Source: Candidatus Mcinerneyibacteriota bacterium (GTDB lineage Bacteria > Macinerneyibacteriota > Macinerneyibacteria > Macinerneyibacteriales > DSCS01). Taken from it: 21,880 bases of DNA. The notes below the pieces were generated by a model. It was not told the origin of the DNA. It ran no database searches and was given only the letters and a program-made list of their open reading frames with translations. This document shows, piece after piece, positions 1 through 7,153 of the stretch. Made by a program: the position numbers and the translations under genes. Positions within the stretch are counted from its first letter, which is position 1. Every line of letters begins with the position of its first letter. The stretch is from positions 1-21,880 of the forward strand of contig JAFGWL010000003.1 of assembly GCA_016937175.1 (NCBI GenBank). Reading direction: 5' to 3'.

Positions 1-3
1 ATT

Positions 4-24
4 AAAATGAACAACGTTCATTTT
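4..24. repeat. 9-bp inverted repeat upstream of the fab operon promoter
   Basis: The arms 4-12 (AAAATGAAC) and 16-24 (GTTCATTTT) are perfect complements around a 3-nt spacer, and a T-run continues to 27. It lies 24 nt upstream of the TTGACA box of the yceD promoter. It could be a weak A+T-rich terminator of a gene to the left, or a palindromic operator for a fatty-acid regulator. The core TGAAC-n3-GTTCA has the symmetry of many TetR-type sites, but no regulator gene is visible to support this. Confidence 0.45.
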
Positions 25-48
25 TTTATTTAAAACCCCACTTTTCGC

Positions 49-75
49 TTGACAATAGATAGGGATATCTATACT
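49..75 (+). promoter_or_regulatory. Sigma-70-type promoter of the yceD-rpmF-fab operon
   Basis: A perfect TTGACA (49-54) and a near-perfect TATACT (70-75) are separated by 15 nt, shorter than the usual 16-18. The nine bases after the -10 box are all pyrimidines, and the first purine is the A of the yceD ATG at 85. Initiation at that A would give a leaderless transcript. The TTG at 49 is therefore promoter sequence and not a start codon. Confidence 0.7.
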
Positions 76-84
76 CTTTTCCCT

Positions 85-594
85 ATGAGAATTGATCTGG
101 GAAGCGTAAAAAAAGAGGCAAAACACCTTGAGGAGACTTTCGACCCGGAACTACCCGAAGTCGAAGGTGCAACGGCCTTTCAGGGAGAGATCATTGAAAT
201 CTCCGGCGGGTATGAGCTGACAGGGTTTCTGGACGGGATGTATCGATTGAACTGCTCCCGATGCCTGGAATCTTTTACACAGCCGTTTCATTTACCCGTC
301 CGACTGATCCTGAAGCCCCGTCCCGAGTTCGTTGAACCGGAGAGGGACCTGGCCGCCGATGAGTTGGATCTTCTTTTTTATGACGACCATATCATTGATA
401 TCGGGAAAATTTTGAGGGATGAAATCGTTGTAAACATGCCTTTGAAGCCGGTCTGTGACCTGAAGTGCCGTGGATTGTGTCCCCAGTGCGGGCAGAATCT
501 GAATAAAAAAGAGTGCAGCTGTGAGCGTGAGGCAGACGGCGGGGCGTGGAGCGCCTTGAAATCGATTAAAAAGGCAATATACGGAGGTGAGTAG
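85..594 (+). CDS. yceD: YceD/DUF177 family protein (23S rRNA accumulation factor)
   Basis: The 169-residue product belongs to the YceD (DUF177) family, which is linked to 23S rRNA accumulation and is typically encoded just before rpmF, as here. The start at 85 is chosen because the family opens with a short 'M-x-IDL' strand (MRIDL here) and because an in-frame TTG at 49 lies inside the promoter. Visible features are a CxxC at residues 57-60, then a Cys-rich tail with cysteines near 124, 128, 132, 135, 144 and 146 that looks like a zinc site, and a basic C-terminus ending near a W-x-x-L motif. There is no Shine-Dalgarno before the ATG, so translation is probably leaderless. The gene ends 2 nt before rpmF. 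Confidence 0.9.
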   Translation: MRIDLGSVKKEAKHLEETFDPELPEVEGATAFQGEIIEISGGYELTGFLDGMYRLNCSRCLESFTQPFHLPVRLILKPRPEFVEPERDLAADELDLLFYDDHIIDIGKILRDEIVVNMPLKPVCDLKCRGLCPQCGQNLNKKECSCEREADGGAWSALKSIKKAIYGGE

Positions 595-596
595 AA

Positions 597-776
597 ATGG
601 CAGTACCAAAGAGAAAAGTATCAAAACAGAGAAAACATAAAAGAAGAACACACTGGAAGCTTTTTGCCCCCAAACTTGTCAAATGTGAACAGTGCGGAGC
701 GTTCAAAAAGCCTCACACTGTCTGTGATGAATGCGGGACATATAAAGGAAAACAAATCGTCGCCACCGGAGAATAA
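597..776 (+). CDS. rpmF: 50S ribosomal protein L32
   Basis: This 59-residue protein is an unmistakable bL32, a small zinc-ribbon protein of the large ribosomal subunit. It opens with MAVPKRKVSK, is strongly basic over the first 25 residues, and carries two CxxC pairs (CEQC and CDEC) about 13 residues apart. It is therefore the zinc-binding C+ form. A strong GGAGGTG at 584-590 spans the end of yceD and sets the start. It is followed after 2 nt by fabH, so ribosome and lipid synthesis are linked in one transcript, the arrangement known from many bacteria. Confidence 0.97.
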   Translation: MAVPKRKVSKQRKHKRRTHWKLFAPKLVKCEQCGAFKKPHTVCDECGTYKGKQIVATGE

Positions 777-778
777 AA

Positions 779-1765
779 ATGCCCTACGCAAAGATTATTG
801 CTACGGGCGCTTTCCTGCCGGAGAAGCTGGTCACGAATTTTGACCTGGAGAAGTTTGTCGACACCACCGATGAATGGATAAGGACGCGCACGGGCATTCG
901 CGAGCGGAGGATATCAGCCCCAGATGAACCGAGTTCAGTTTTAGCGGCCAACGCCCTGACTGATGCTCTGGATTCTATCGGAATGGAGAAAGGCGAACTA
1001 GACTATATTATCGTAGCGACGGTAACTCCGGACACCATGTTCCCTTCAACTGCCTGCTGGCTTCAAAAACATCTTCATATTACACATATCCCTGCCGTGG
1101 ATGTCTCAGCCGCCTGTTCAGGATTTATGTACGGCCTCTCCATGGCCCGGGCCTATATTGAGTCGGGGATGTACAAGACGATTGCTGTTATCGGGGTGGA
1201 AGAGCTGACAAAGATCACAAACTGGGAAGACCGGAGCACATGTGTCCTGTTTGGTGACGGGGCCGGGGCAGCCATCCTCCAGGCCACTGAGGATAAAGAG
1301 GGTGGACGTATTCTTTCCAATTATCTCGGAGCTGACGGACGCTACGGTAATCTCCTTATGAAAGAGGCCGAAGGGACATTACACCCGGCCACTCATGAGA
1401 CCCTGGACAAGGGAATGCATTACATTACCATGGAGGGCCAGGAGACATTCAAACATGCTGTCCGCGTGATGAAATCCGCTTCTGTCGAAGCTCTGAAACG
1501 AGCCGGCCTGAAAGAGGAGGATCTTGACCTTGTGATCCCCCATCAGGCCAATATCCGGATCATTGACGCTCTGGCGAACCGGCTTAAAGTGGATTATGAG
1601 AAAGTGCAGATCACTATCGACCGTTATGCCAACTCCTCGTCAGCGACGATTCCCATCGCGTTGAACGAAGCCAACCGGGACGGGAAGATCAAGTCCGGGG
1701 ATAAGATCCTTATGGTGGCGTTCGGAGGGGGATTGACCTGGGGCAGTGTCGTGGTGAGGTGGTAA
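779..1765 (+). CDS. fabH: 3-oxoacyl-ACP synthase III (KAS III)
   Basis: This enzyme performs the first condensation of type II fatty acid synthesis, acyl-CoA plus malonyl-ACP to 3-oxoacyl-ACP, in the cytoplasm. At 328 residues it is full length. The Cys-His-Asn triad is intact: Cys113 in SAACSGF, His255 in PHQANIR and Asn285 in YANSSSA. The C-terminal GGGLTWGS motif is also typical. A GGAG at 768-771 precedes the ATG at a suitable distance. The gene starts 2 nt after rpmF stops and ends 1 nt before fabD. plsX, which commonly sits between rpmF and fabH, is missing here. Confidence 0.97.
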   Translation: MPYAKIIATGAFLPEKLVTNFDLEKFVDTTDEWIRTRTGIRERRISAPDEPSSVLAANALTDALDSIGMEKGELDYIIVATVTPDTMFPSTACWLQKHLHITHIPAVDVSAACSGFMYGLSMARAYIESGMYKTIAVIGVEELTKITNWEDRSTCVLFGDGAGAAILQATEDKEGGRILSNYLGADGRYGNLLMKEAEGTLHPATHETLDKGMHYITMEGQETFKHAVRVMKSASVEALKRAGLKEEDLDLVIPHQANIRIIDALANRLKVDYEKVQITIDRYANSSSATIPIALNEANRDGKIKSGDKILMVAFGGGLTWGSVVVRW

Positions 1766-1766
1766 T

Positions 1767-2684
1767 ATGAAAAAAGCAGCTCTCTTTTCAGGACAAGGGT
1801 CACAGTACGTCGGTATGGGCCGCTCCCTTTATGAGTCTGACCCATCCTTCCGGGATCTTTGCCTGCAGGCGGATAAACTCCTGGGGAGAAGCCTGACCGA
1901 TCTTATGTTTGAGGGCCCGGAGGAACTTCTCCGCTCTACAGAAAATGCTCAGGTGGCTCTATTGACCATGGATTATGGAATTTTTCAGATCCTGTCTCAG
2001 CGGGGACAGAAGTTCGATTATGTCGCCGGGCACAGCCTGGGAGAATATGCCGCTTTGACGGCTGCCGGGGTCTTACGCTTTGAAGATGCCCTGGCTATTG
2101 TGGCCCGGCGCGGGTCACTCATGGCCCAGGCCGGTGAGATGGAGCCCGGGACCATGGCCGCAATCATCGGAATGGATTTTAATTCTGTTGAGGAGATCTG
2201 CCGGAGAAACGGAGCTGATATGGCTAATTTCAACTCGGCAGAACAGGTTGTGATCTCCGGACGGATCTCTGCTGTGGAAAAAAGTATGGAAGAGTGTAAG
2301 GAAGCGGGAGCCAAAAGGGTCCTCCCCTTGAATGTATCCGGTGCTTTCCATTCCAGACTTATGGAACCAAGCGGTGAGGAGCTGGCTCAGGTCATCCGTT
2401 CCGTTCCTTTCAATGCTCCCCGGATCTCTGTGGTCATGAACGTGACAGGGGAAGAGGAGAAAGATCCTGAGAAGATGAAAGAAAATCTTATCGCACAGGT
2501 CAGTTCTCCTGTAAAATGGATGCACAGTATGGAATTTATGCTTCAGCAGGGAGTGACTCATTTTGCAGAATGCGGGCCAAAAAATGTCCTGTCGGCCCTG
2601 GTCAGGCGGATTTCGTCTGATGCTGTGTCCGTTACCACGGATACGGCAGAGGGGATCGAAAAAGCTTTGGAGGTATTGGCATGA
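1767..2684 (+). CDS. fabD: Malonyl-CoA:ACP transacylase
   Basis: FabD moves malonyl groups from CoA to acyl carrier protein, supplying FabH and FabF. The 305-residue product is full length. It has the N-terminal GQGSQ (residues 9-13), the nucleophile Ser90 in GHSLGEYAAL and the catalytic His195 in SGAFHSRLM. The start codon is 1 nt after the fabH stop, and its own stop overlaps the fabG start (ATGA at 2681-2684), so translation is probably coupled. Confidence 0.97.
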   Translation: MKKAALFSGQGSQYVGMGRSLYESDPSFRDLCLQADKLLGRSLTDLMFEGPEELLRSTENAQVALLTMDYGIFQILSQRGQKFDYVAGHSLGEYAALTAAGVLRFEDALAIVARRGSLMAQAGEMEPGTMAAIIGMDFNSVEEICRRNGADMANFNSAEQVVISGRISAVEKSMEECKEAGAKRVLPLNVSGAFHSRLMEPSGEELAQVIRSVPFNAPRISVVMNVTGEEEKDPEKMKENLIAQVSSPVKWMHSMEFMLQQGVTHFAECGPKNVLSALVRRISSDAVSVTTDTAEGIEKALEVLA

Positions 2685-3424
2685 TGGATCTTGAAGGACG
2701 GATTACCCTGGTGACCGGCTCAGCCCGGGGAATCGGGTATGCTATCGCCGAATCATTGGCCCGGGCCAAAGCCCGTGTGGTCATTTCAGATATCAATATA
2801 GAGGATGTGGATAATACTGTCCGAAGCCTGAAAGAAAAGGGTTATGACGTTTTGGGGATTCCTTGTAATGTCGCATCGGAAGAATCAGTGAACCAGGCTG
2901 TGGAGCAGATCAAAAAGGAGGCAGGCCCGGTAGAGATCCTCGTCAATAATGCGGGAATCACACGGGATATGCTTTTTATGCGTCTGGATAAGGAGAAGTG
3001 GGACAGTGTCCTTTCAGTGAACCTGACCGGAGCCTATCTGACATCCAAAGCTGTGATCCGGGATATGGCAAAAAACCATTACGGACGGATCATCAATATC
3101 TCTTCTGTCGTGGGGCTCATCGGCAATGCCGGCCAGGCCAATTATTCTGCCTCGAAAGCCGGCCTTCTGGGCCTGACAAAGAGTTTGGCTAAAGAGTTCG
3201 GCCAACGTAATGTCACAGTGAATGCTGTGGCTCCGGGGTTCATCGAGACAAAGATGACCCATGTCTTAAGTGATGATGTTAAAAGTTCATTTTTACAAAA
3301 TATTCCCATGAAAAAGATGGGAACACCGGAAGATGTTGCCAATGTCGTTCTATTTTTGGCATCGGAGCTGGCGTCCTATATTACCGGACAGGTAATACAT
3401 GTGGACGGCGGCATGGTTATGTGA
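2681..3424 (+). CDS. fabG: 3-oxoacyl-ACP reductase
   Basis: This short-chain dehydrogenase reduces 3-oxoacyl-ACP to 3-hydroxyacyl-ACP, normally with NADPH. The 247-residue sequence shows the TGSARGIG nucleotide loop (about residues 12-19), NNAG at 89-92, catalytic Ser141/142 in NISSVVG and Tyr155-x3-Lys159 in YSASK, and Asn114 of the tetrad. The GGAGGT at 2669-2674 lies 6 nt before the ATG at 2681; a second ATG at 2684 is a possible alternative. The gene overlaps fabD by 4 nt and is followed by acpP. Confidence 0.96.
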   Translation: MMDLEGRITLVTGSARGIGYAIAESLARAKARVVISDINIEDVDNTVRSLKEKGYDVLGIPCNVASEESVNQAVEQIKKEAGPVEILVNNAGITRDMLFMRLDKEKWDSVLSVNLTGAYLTSKAVIRDMAKNHYGRIINISSVVGLIGNAGQANYSASKAGLLGLTKSLAKEFGQRNVTVNAVAPGFIETKMTHVLSDDVKSSFLQNIPMKKMGTPEDVANVVLFLASELASYITGQVIHVDGGMVM

Positions 3425-3447
3425 ACGTCAATAAGGAGGTGTGGATA

Positions 3448-3684
3448 ATGAATGCAGAAATCCTGGAAAAAGTAAAAGAGATCGTTGCGAGCCAGTTGGG
3501 CAAAGAACAGAGTGAGATCACCGATACGGCTTCGTTTATTGATGATCTCGGCGCTGACTCTTTGGATACCATGGAACTCGTTCTGGCTCTGGAAGATGAG
3601 TTCGGTATCAAAATCGAAGATGAAGATGCCGAGAAGATCAAGACCGTAAAAGACGCTGTCGAGTATATCGAGAAAAATAAATAA
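3448..3684 (+). CDS. acpP: Acyl carrier protein
   Basis: This 78-residue acidic protein carries growing acyl chains on a phosphopantetheine arm attached to Ser38 in the DSLD motif ([10 protein letters not shown]). Length, acidity and the four-helix pattern match standard ACP. A longer frame opens at a GTG at 3421, but the perfect AGGAGGT at 3434-3440 sits 7 nt before the ATG at 3448, and the sequence from there fits the normal ACP N-terminus. This is the strongest Shine-Dalgarno noted in the operon, as suits a highly expressed protein. A very stable hairpin follows directly. Confidence 0.97.
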   Translation: MNAEILEKVKEIVASQLGKEQSEITDTASFIDDLGADSLDTMELVLALEDEFGIKIEDEDAEKIKTVKDAVEYIEKNK

Positions 3685-3692
3685 TCTCACCC

Positions 3693-3722
3693 GGCACAAA
3701 GGGGCTTCGGCCCCTTTGTGCC
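3693..3722 (+). terminator. 13-bp UUCG-capped hairpin between acpP and fabF
   Basis: Bases 3693-3705 pair perfectly with 3710-3722 around a TTCG loop closed by a C-G pair, the exceptionally stable cUUCGg tetraloop. The stem begins 8 nt after the acpP stop. No T-run follows (the next bases are CCACTACAACTTTCT), so it is not a textbook intrinsic terminator. It could attenuate read-through into fabF, stabilise the 3' end of an acpP message, or act as an RNase III site, since rnc lies two genes downstream. Confidence 0.75.
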
Positions 3723-3754
3723 CCACTACAACTTTCTAATCGGAGGAGTCAACT

Positions 3755-4996
3755 ATGGCAAACAGAGTTGTAATCACGGGCATGGGCGCTGTTACCCCGC
3801 TCGGAAATGAAATAGAGACTCTATGGGAAAATCTTTTAGCCGGGAAATCCGGTGTCCGGCTCATCGACCGTTTCGACACAGAGGAGTTTTCGTCAAAGAT
3901 CGCAGGTCTGGTCGATGAATTTTCCATTGAGGGCTATATCGATCCAAAAGATGCCCGGAGAATGGATCAATTTGTACAATACGGTCTCGTCGCCTCTTGT
4001 AAAGCCATTGAGGATGCCAGATTAACCATCGATGAATCGAATGCCCATCGGGTAGGTGTCGTCGTGGGTTCGGGAATCGGAGGAATGCAGACGTTATGTG
4101 ATCAGCATGCGGTCCTGGTAGAAAAAGGCCCGCGCCGGCTCTCCCCCCTCTTTATACCCATGATGATTCCCAATATCCTGGCCGGGCAGATATCCATATA
4201 TACAGGGGCCAAAGGGCCCAACTTCTGCGTAGTGACGGCATGCGCCACTGCGACCCACTCCATAGGAGAGGCATTTAAGACCATTCAAAGAGGGCAGGCG
4301 GATGTCATCATCTCCGGCGGAGCTGAAGCACCTGTCATTCCCCTGGGTGTCGGAGGGTTTACAGCGATGAAAGCTCTCTCCACAAGGAATGATGAACCGC
4401 AAAGAGCGTCCCGCCCCTTTGACAGGGACCGTGACGGTTTCGTTATCGGGGAAGGTGCCGGGATCCTGGTCCTGGAAGAGCTTGAGCACGCCTTGAAAAG
4501 AGGAGCTAAGATCTATGGTGAGATCGTGGGTTACGGCGCTTCCGGTGATGCTTACCATATAACGGCTCCGGAAGATAACGGAAGCGGTGCAGTCCGTGCC
4601 ATGCGGGCAGCCATCAGGGATGCCGGTATTCAGCCGGAAGATGTGGGATATATCAATGCCCACGGGACATCCACGGAGTTGAATGATGTCATCGAGACCC
4701 GGGCGATCAAGAACCTTTTCGGCGACCATGCAAAAAAACTTCTGATCAATTCAACGAAATCCATGACTGGGCATCTCCTCGGTGCCGCCGGGGCTGTGGA
4801 AGGGATCGTCACTGCTCTTTCGCTTCAGAAAGGCCTTTTCCATCAGACTTTGAACCTGGATAATCCCGATGAGGAATGCGATTTGAACTATATTCCCGGA
4901 AAGAATGCTGAAGCGGATATTAAATACGGCTTAAGCAACTCTTTCGGATTCGGCGGACACAATGGGGTCCTTCTGTTCAAACGCTATGAAGAGTAA
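3755..4996 (+). CDS. fabF: 3-oxoacyl-ACP synthase II (KAS II)
   Basis: FabF carries out the elongation condensations of fatty acid synthesis. The 413-residue product starts with [17 protein letters not shown] and holds the Cys-His-His triad: Cys163 in TACATATH, His303 in NAHGTST and His340 in [10 protein letters not shown]. The FGFGGHN motif closes the C-terminus. GGAGGAG at 3742-3748 lies 6 nt before the ATG. The gene sits 70 nt after acpP, with the hairpin in the gap, and its end overlaps or abuts rnc. Confidence 0.97.
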   Translation: MANRVVITGMGAVTPLGNEIETLWENLLAGKSGVRLIDRFDTEEFSSKIAGLVDEFSIEGYIDPKDARRMDQFVQYGLVASCKAIEDARLTIDESNAHRVGVVVGSGIGGMQTLCDQHAVLVEKGPRRLSPLFIPMMIPNILAGQISIYTGAKGPNFCVVTACATATHSIGEAFKTIQRGQADVIISGGAEAPVIPLGVGGFTAMKALSTRNDEPQRASRPFDRDRDGFVIGEGAGILVLEELEHALKRGAKIYGEIVGYGASGDAYHITAPEDNGSGAVRAMRAAIRDAGIQPEDVGYINAHGTSTELNDVIETRAIKNLFGDHAKKLLINSTKSMTGHLLGAAGAVEGIVTALSLQKGLFHQTLNLDNPDEECDLNYIPGKNAEADIKYGLSNSFGFGGHNGVLLFKRYEE

Positions 4997-5666
4997 AGAG
5001 GACCTTTTTCAGGAACATTACTCCATGACATTTAAGAACCAGGGCCTTCTCCGGAGGGCCCTGACTCACCGTTCCTGCCGCGATGAGGATGACGGTAACA
5101 ACGAGAGGCTGGAGTTTCTCGGGGATTCCGTGGTAGGGCTGGTCATTACCGAATATCTCTATTCCAAAACAGATCTCCCTGAAGGGGAGATGGCCAAGAT
5201 CAAAGGAAAAGCCGTGGGGCGTGAGATCATGGCCGAGATCACAAAAGAAATCGGCCTGGATCGCTTCATATATCTGGGGAAAAGCGAAGAGACACGGAAG
5301 ACGAAAAAGAGAAACCTCTATGCCAATATCCTGGAAGCGGTGATCGGTGCTGTGTATCTGGAAAAGGGACTTGACGAAGCACGGGATTATGTGATGGCTT
5401 TATGGGCCCCTTATCTGCAGAGGATCTTTCAGGGGGAGTATTCCGATTCCAAATCAGAACTTCAGGAGTTTCTTCAGAAAAGGGGAGAAGAGCTTCCGGA
5501 ATACCGGGTGATCTCGGAGACGGGGCCGGATCACGATAAGGAGTTTCTCATCGAATGCCTGGTCAGCGGAAGGGTTTTAGGCCGGGGGAGAGGGCGGAGC
5601 AAGAAGTCTGCAGAGATGACGGCCGCAAAAGCCGCCCTGACTTTTCTGCAGGGAGAGGGACTTTGA
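4986..5666 (+). CDS. rnc: Ribonuclease III
   Basis: RNase III cleaves double-stranded RNA in rRNA and mRNA processing. The product (226 residues from this start) has the signature [10 protein letters not shown] with Glu40, Glu43 and Asp47, a second catalytic helix [10 protein letters not shown] with Glu117, and a C-terminal dsRNA-binding domain from about residue 155. The position equivalent to E. coli Asp114 is Asn (AAT codon). Three in-frame ATGs compete: 4962 (overlaps fabF by 35 nt), 4986 (overlaps by 11 nt) and 5025 (preceded by AGGAAC). I chose 4986 because it gives the usual short helix before the first motif. The rnc stop overlaps the start of the next gene. Confidence 0.93.
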   Translation: MKSKEDLFQEHYSMTFKNQGLLRRALTHRSCRDEDDGNNERLEFLGDSVVGLVITEYLYSKTDLPEGEMAKIKGKAVGREIMAEITKEIGLDRFIYLGKSEETRKTKKRNLYANILEAVIGAVYLEKGLDEARDYVMALWAPYLQRIFQGEYSDSKSELQEFLQKRGEELPEYRVISETGPDHDKEFLIECLVSGRVLGRGRGRSKKSAEMTAAKAALTFLQGEGL

Positions 5667-6616
5667 AACACTACATTATTCCCTTTTTTCTCACTTTTCA
5701 GGGGTGTCCTCATCGATGTATCTATTGTGACCAGCAGGCGATCGCCGGAGAGCCTACCGGTGAAGTGGCCTCTGTCATGGAGACTTTTCTGAAATATCAC
5801 GGTTCAGAAGAGTATTCAGCGGAAATAGCCTTTTTTGGAGGGACTTTTTCGCTTCTTCCTTTAAAAAGACAGCAGGAATTGCTGGAGAGCGTTGTCCCCT
5901 ATATCGAAAAGGGTGAAGTCCGGGGGATCCGTTTCTCCACACGCCCCGACGCCCTGGATGAAAAGAGGCTTATCTGGTATAAGGAACGCTTTGTCACTCA
6001 TATTGAGCTGGGAGTCCAGTCTTTTCAGAAAAAGTTTCTTGACCTCCTCCGGCGCGGATATACCCCTCAAACGGCCCGTTCTGCTGTGGAAATGGTAAAA
6101 AAAAGTGGGATCGGGGTGGGAATCCAGCTGATGCTCGGCTTTCCCGGCCAGGACAGAGAGATGTTTTTCAAGGATATCGATGAGATCAGAAGGCTCAAGC
6201 CGGAAGATTGCCGGCTTTATCCTCTTTCGGTGATCAGCGGGACTCCTCTGGAAAAAGAGTATCAGAACGGGGGGATGAACTTTATATCTCTTGAGACAGC
6301 GGTAGATTGGGTCGCAGATGCCGTGGAAGTGATCGAGAAAGAGGGGATCGGGATCCGGAGGATCGGATTGCCTCATTCACCCGAGTTAGAGGAAAAGATC
6401 ATCGCGGGGCTTTATCACCCTTCCTTTGCCGATAAAGTCCGCTTCGAGTTACTGCGTCGCTCTTTTGATAAAGCCGATATCCGGTCAGGCCAGACGCTTT
6501 CAGTCCATCCCGCGGACTTGCAGTATACTTACCGGATCGCCCGGATAAAAAAGAAACAGGTCAATGTTGTTCCCGACTCTTCTCTGAGACGAAGCACGAT
6601 CATCATTCAACAGTAA
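5663..6616 (+). CDS. Radical SAM protein, Elp3-like family, partner of rnc
   Basis: The N-terminus carries the radical SAM cluster motif CPHRCIYC (Cys15, Cys19, Cys22), which binds a 4Fe-4S cluster and SAM. FGGTFS (the GGE-like SAM-binding stretch) follows, with an FSTRPD stretch and a LMLGFPGQ motif typical of the Elp3/coproporphyrinogen-oxidase-like branch. A longer frame opens at 5555 inside rnc, but the first 36 codons have no family resemblance. The TTG at 5663 overlaps the rnc stop as TTTGA and is preceded by GGGAGAGGGA (5651-5660), giving 317 residues. From memory, related proteins lie beside rnc in clostridia. The substrate is unknown; tRNA or other RNA modification is only an inference. 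Confidence 0.85.
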   Translation: MKHYIIPFFLTFQGCPHRCIYCDQQAIAGEPTGEVASVMETFLKYHGSEEYSAEIAFFGGTFSLLPLKRQQELLESVVPYIEKGEVRGIRFSTRPDALDEKRLIWYKERFVTHIELGVQSFQKKFLDLLRRGYTPQTARSAVEMVKKSGIGVGIQLMLGFPGQDREMFFKDIDEIRRLKPEDCRLYPLSVISGTPLEKEYQNGGMNFISLETAVDWVADAVEVIEKEGIGIRRIGLPHSPELEEKIIAGLYHPSFADKVRFELLRRSFDKADIRSGQTLSVHPADLQYTYRIARIKKKQVNVVPDSSLRRSTIIIQQ

Positions 6617-7046
6617 ACTCGAGAGTATCCAGGTCGAAGGTCACCTTGATCGTCCCGTGAAAAGGGATAGAAGAGGTGCCTGTAAAGACAATAGTTCCTG
6701 AAAGATTGAGAATATCGCCGGTAAAGTAGTATTGTGCTGAAACGTCGATATCCCATCGGTCTTTGATCTCCACAGGGAGTGTCATCCCAAGCCGCGATTC
6801 CAGGTCAGCTTTGGTGCAGGAGAGCTGCATGGAGGGGCCGGTATTGATCTCCCCCGTCCCCATATAGCCGTATCGGGTCAGATTACTTTTGAGCTGGAGG
6901 ACGATCCTGTCGATATTCAATTTAGCTTCAGACATCCGGGCTTCTTTGACATGGGAAAAATAGACAGGAGTCCCTACCCCGACTAAGATGCCGAGAATGA
7001 CCATGGTTATGACCAGTTCAAGAAGCGTGAATCCTTTTTTTCCCAT
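6603..7046 (-). CDS. Type IV pilin-like protein (pseudopilin)
   Basis: This 147-residue protein has a prepilin leader MGKKG cut before Phe6 (G|FTLLE), the essential Glu at mature position 5 and a hydrophobic helix continuing for about 20 residues. Prepilin peptidase would process it in the inner membrane, and it could join a type IV pilus or a type II secretion pseudopilus. The globular part shows one Cys and no C-terminal disulfide loop. The ATG at 7046 lies exactly 6 nt after a TATAAT box and has no Shine-Dalgarno, so translation looks leaderless; a TTG two codons upstream directly follows the -10 box and cannot be in the transcript. No other pilus gene is nearby. Its 3' end overlaps the radical SAM gene by 14 nt. 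Confidence 0.88.
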   Translation of the reverse strand: MGKKGFTLLELVITMVILGILVGVGTPVYFSHVKEARMSEAKLNIDRIVLQLKSNLTRYGYMGTGEINTGPSMQLSCTKADLESRLGMTLPVEIKDRWDIDVSAQYYFTGDILNLSGTIVFTGTSSIPFHGTIKVTFDLDTLEFTVE

Positions 7047-7052
7047 ATTCAA

Positions 7053-7080
7053 ATTATATCGGTTGTTGAGATAAAATCAA
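7053..7080 (-). promoter_or_regulatory. Promoter of the pilin-like gene, leaderless arrangement
   Basis: Read on the minus strand, TTGATT (7080-7075) is followed after 16 nt by a perfect TATAAT (7058-7053). Six bases then lead to the ATG at 7046, which places the transcription start at the A of the start codon. It is back to back with the promoter of the nitroreductase in the 107-nt gap. Confidence 0.75.
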
Positions 7081-7092
7081 GCCCGGTTATGC

Positions 7093-7121
7093 TTTTCATA
7101 TGCAGAAAACTAGCTTATAAT
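7093..7121 (+). promoter_or_regulatory. Promoter of the nitroreductase pair
   Basis: TTTTCA (7093-7098) and a perfect TATAAT (7116-7121) are separated by 17 nt. The predicted start is near 7127-7128, giving a leader of about 26 nt before the ATG at 7154. That leader begins with an ATG of its own and ends in GGGGTGGTG, a plausible Shine-Dalgarno for the nitroreductase. Confidence 0.65.
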
Positions 7122-7126
7122 AAAAT

Positions 7127-7150
7127 ATGAGAAAAGAAACGGGGTGGTGA
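7127..7150 (+). CDS. Possible 7-codon leader ORF ahead of the nitroreductase
   Basis: An ATG five bases after TATAAT opens MRKETGW and stops at 7148-7150, three bases before the nitroreductase ATG. If initiation occurs at 7127, this would be a leaderless mini-ORF whose termination could feed reinitiation. The Shine-Dalgarno-like GGGGTGGTG of the real gene lies within its last codons. It is too short for coding statistics, so the call rests only on position. Confidence 0.25.
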   Translation: MRKETGW

Positions 7151-7153
7151 CAG

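Noticed and set aside
49-84. Upstream TTG start extending yceD by 12 codons
   Set aside because: It coincides with a perfect TTGACA -35 box, and the family N-terminus begins at the ATG at 85.
3693-3722. Reading the acpP-fabF hairpin as a standard intrinsic terminator
   Set aside because: No T-run follows the stem, and fabF has no clear promoter of its own in the 32-nt remainder, so read-through is needed.
4094-4729. Minus-strand frame of 211 codons opposite fabF
   Set aside because: It is a shadow of the conserved ketosynthase gene and shows no family motifs.
5555-5662. ATG at 5555 as the start of the radical SAM gene
   Set aside because: The extra 36 residues lie wholly inside rnc and have no family resemblance; a TTG overlapping the rnc stop with a good ribosome site fits better.
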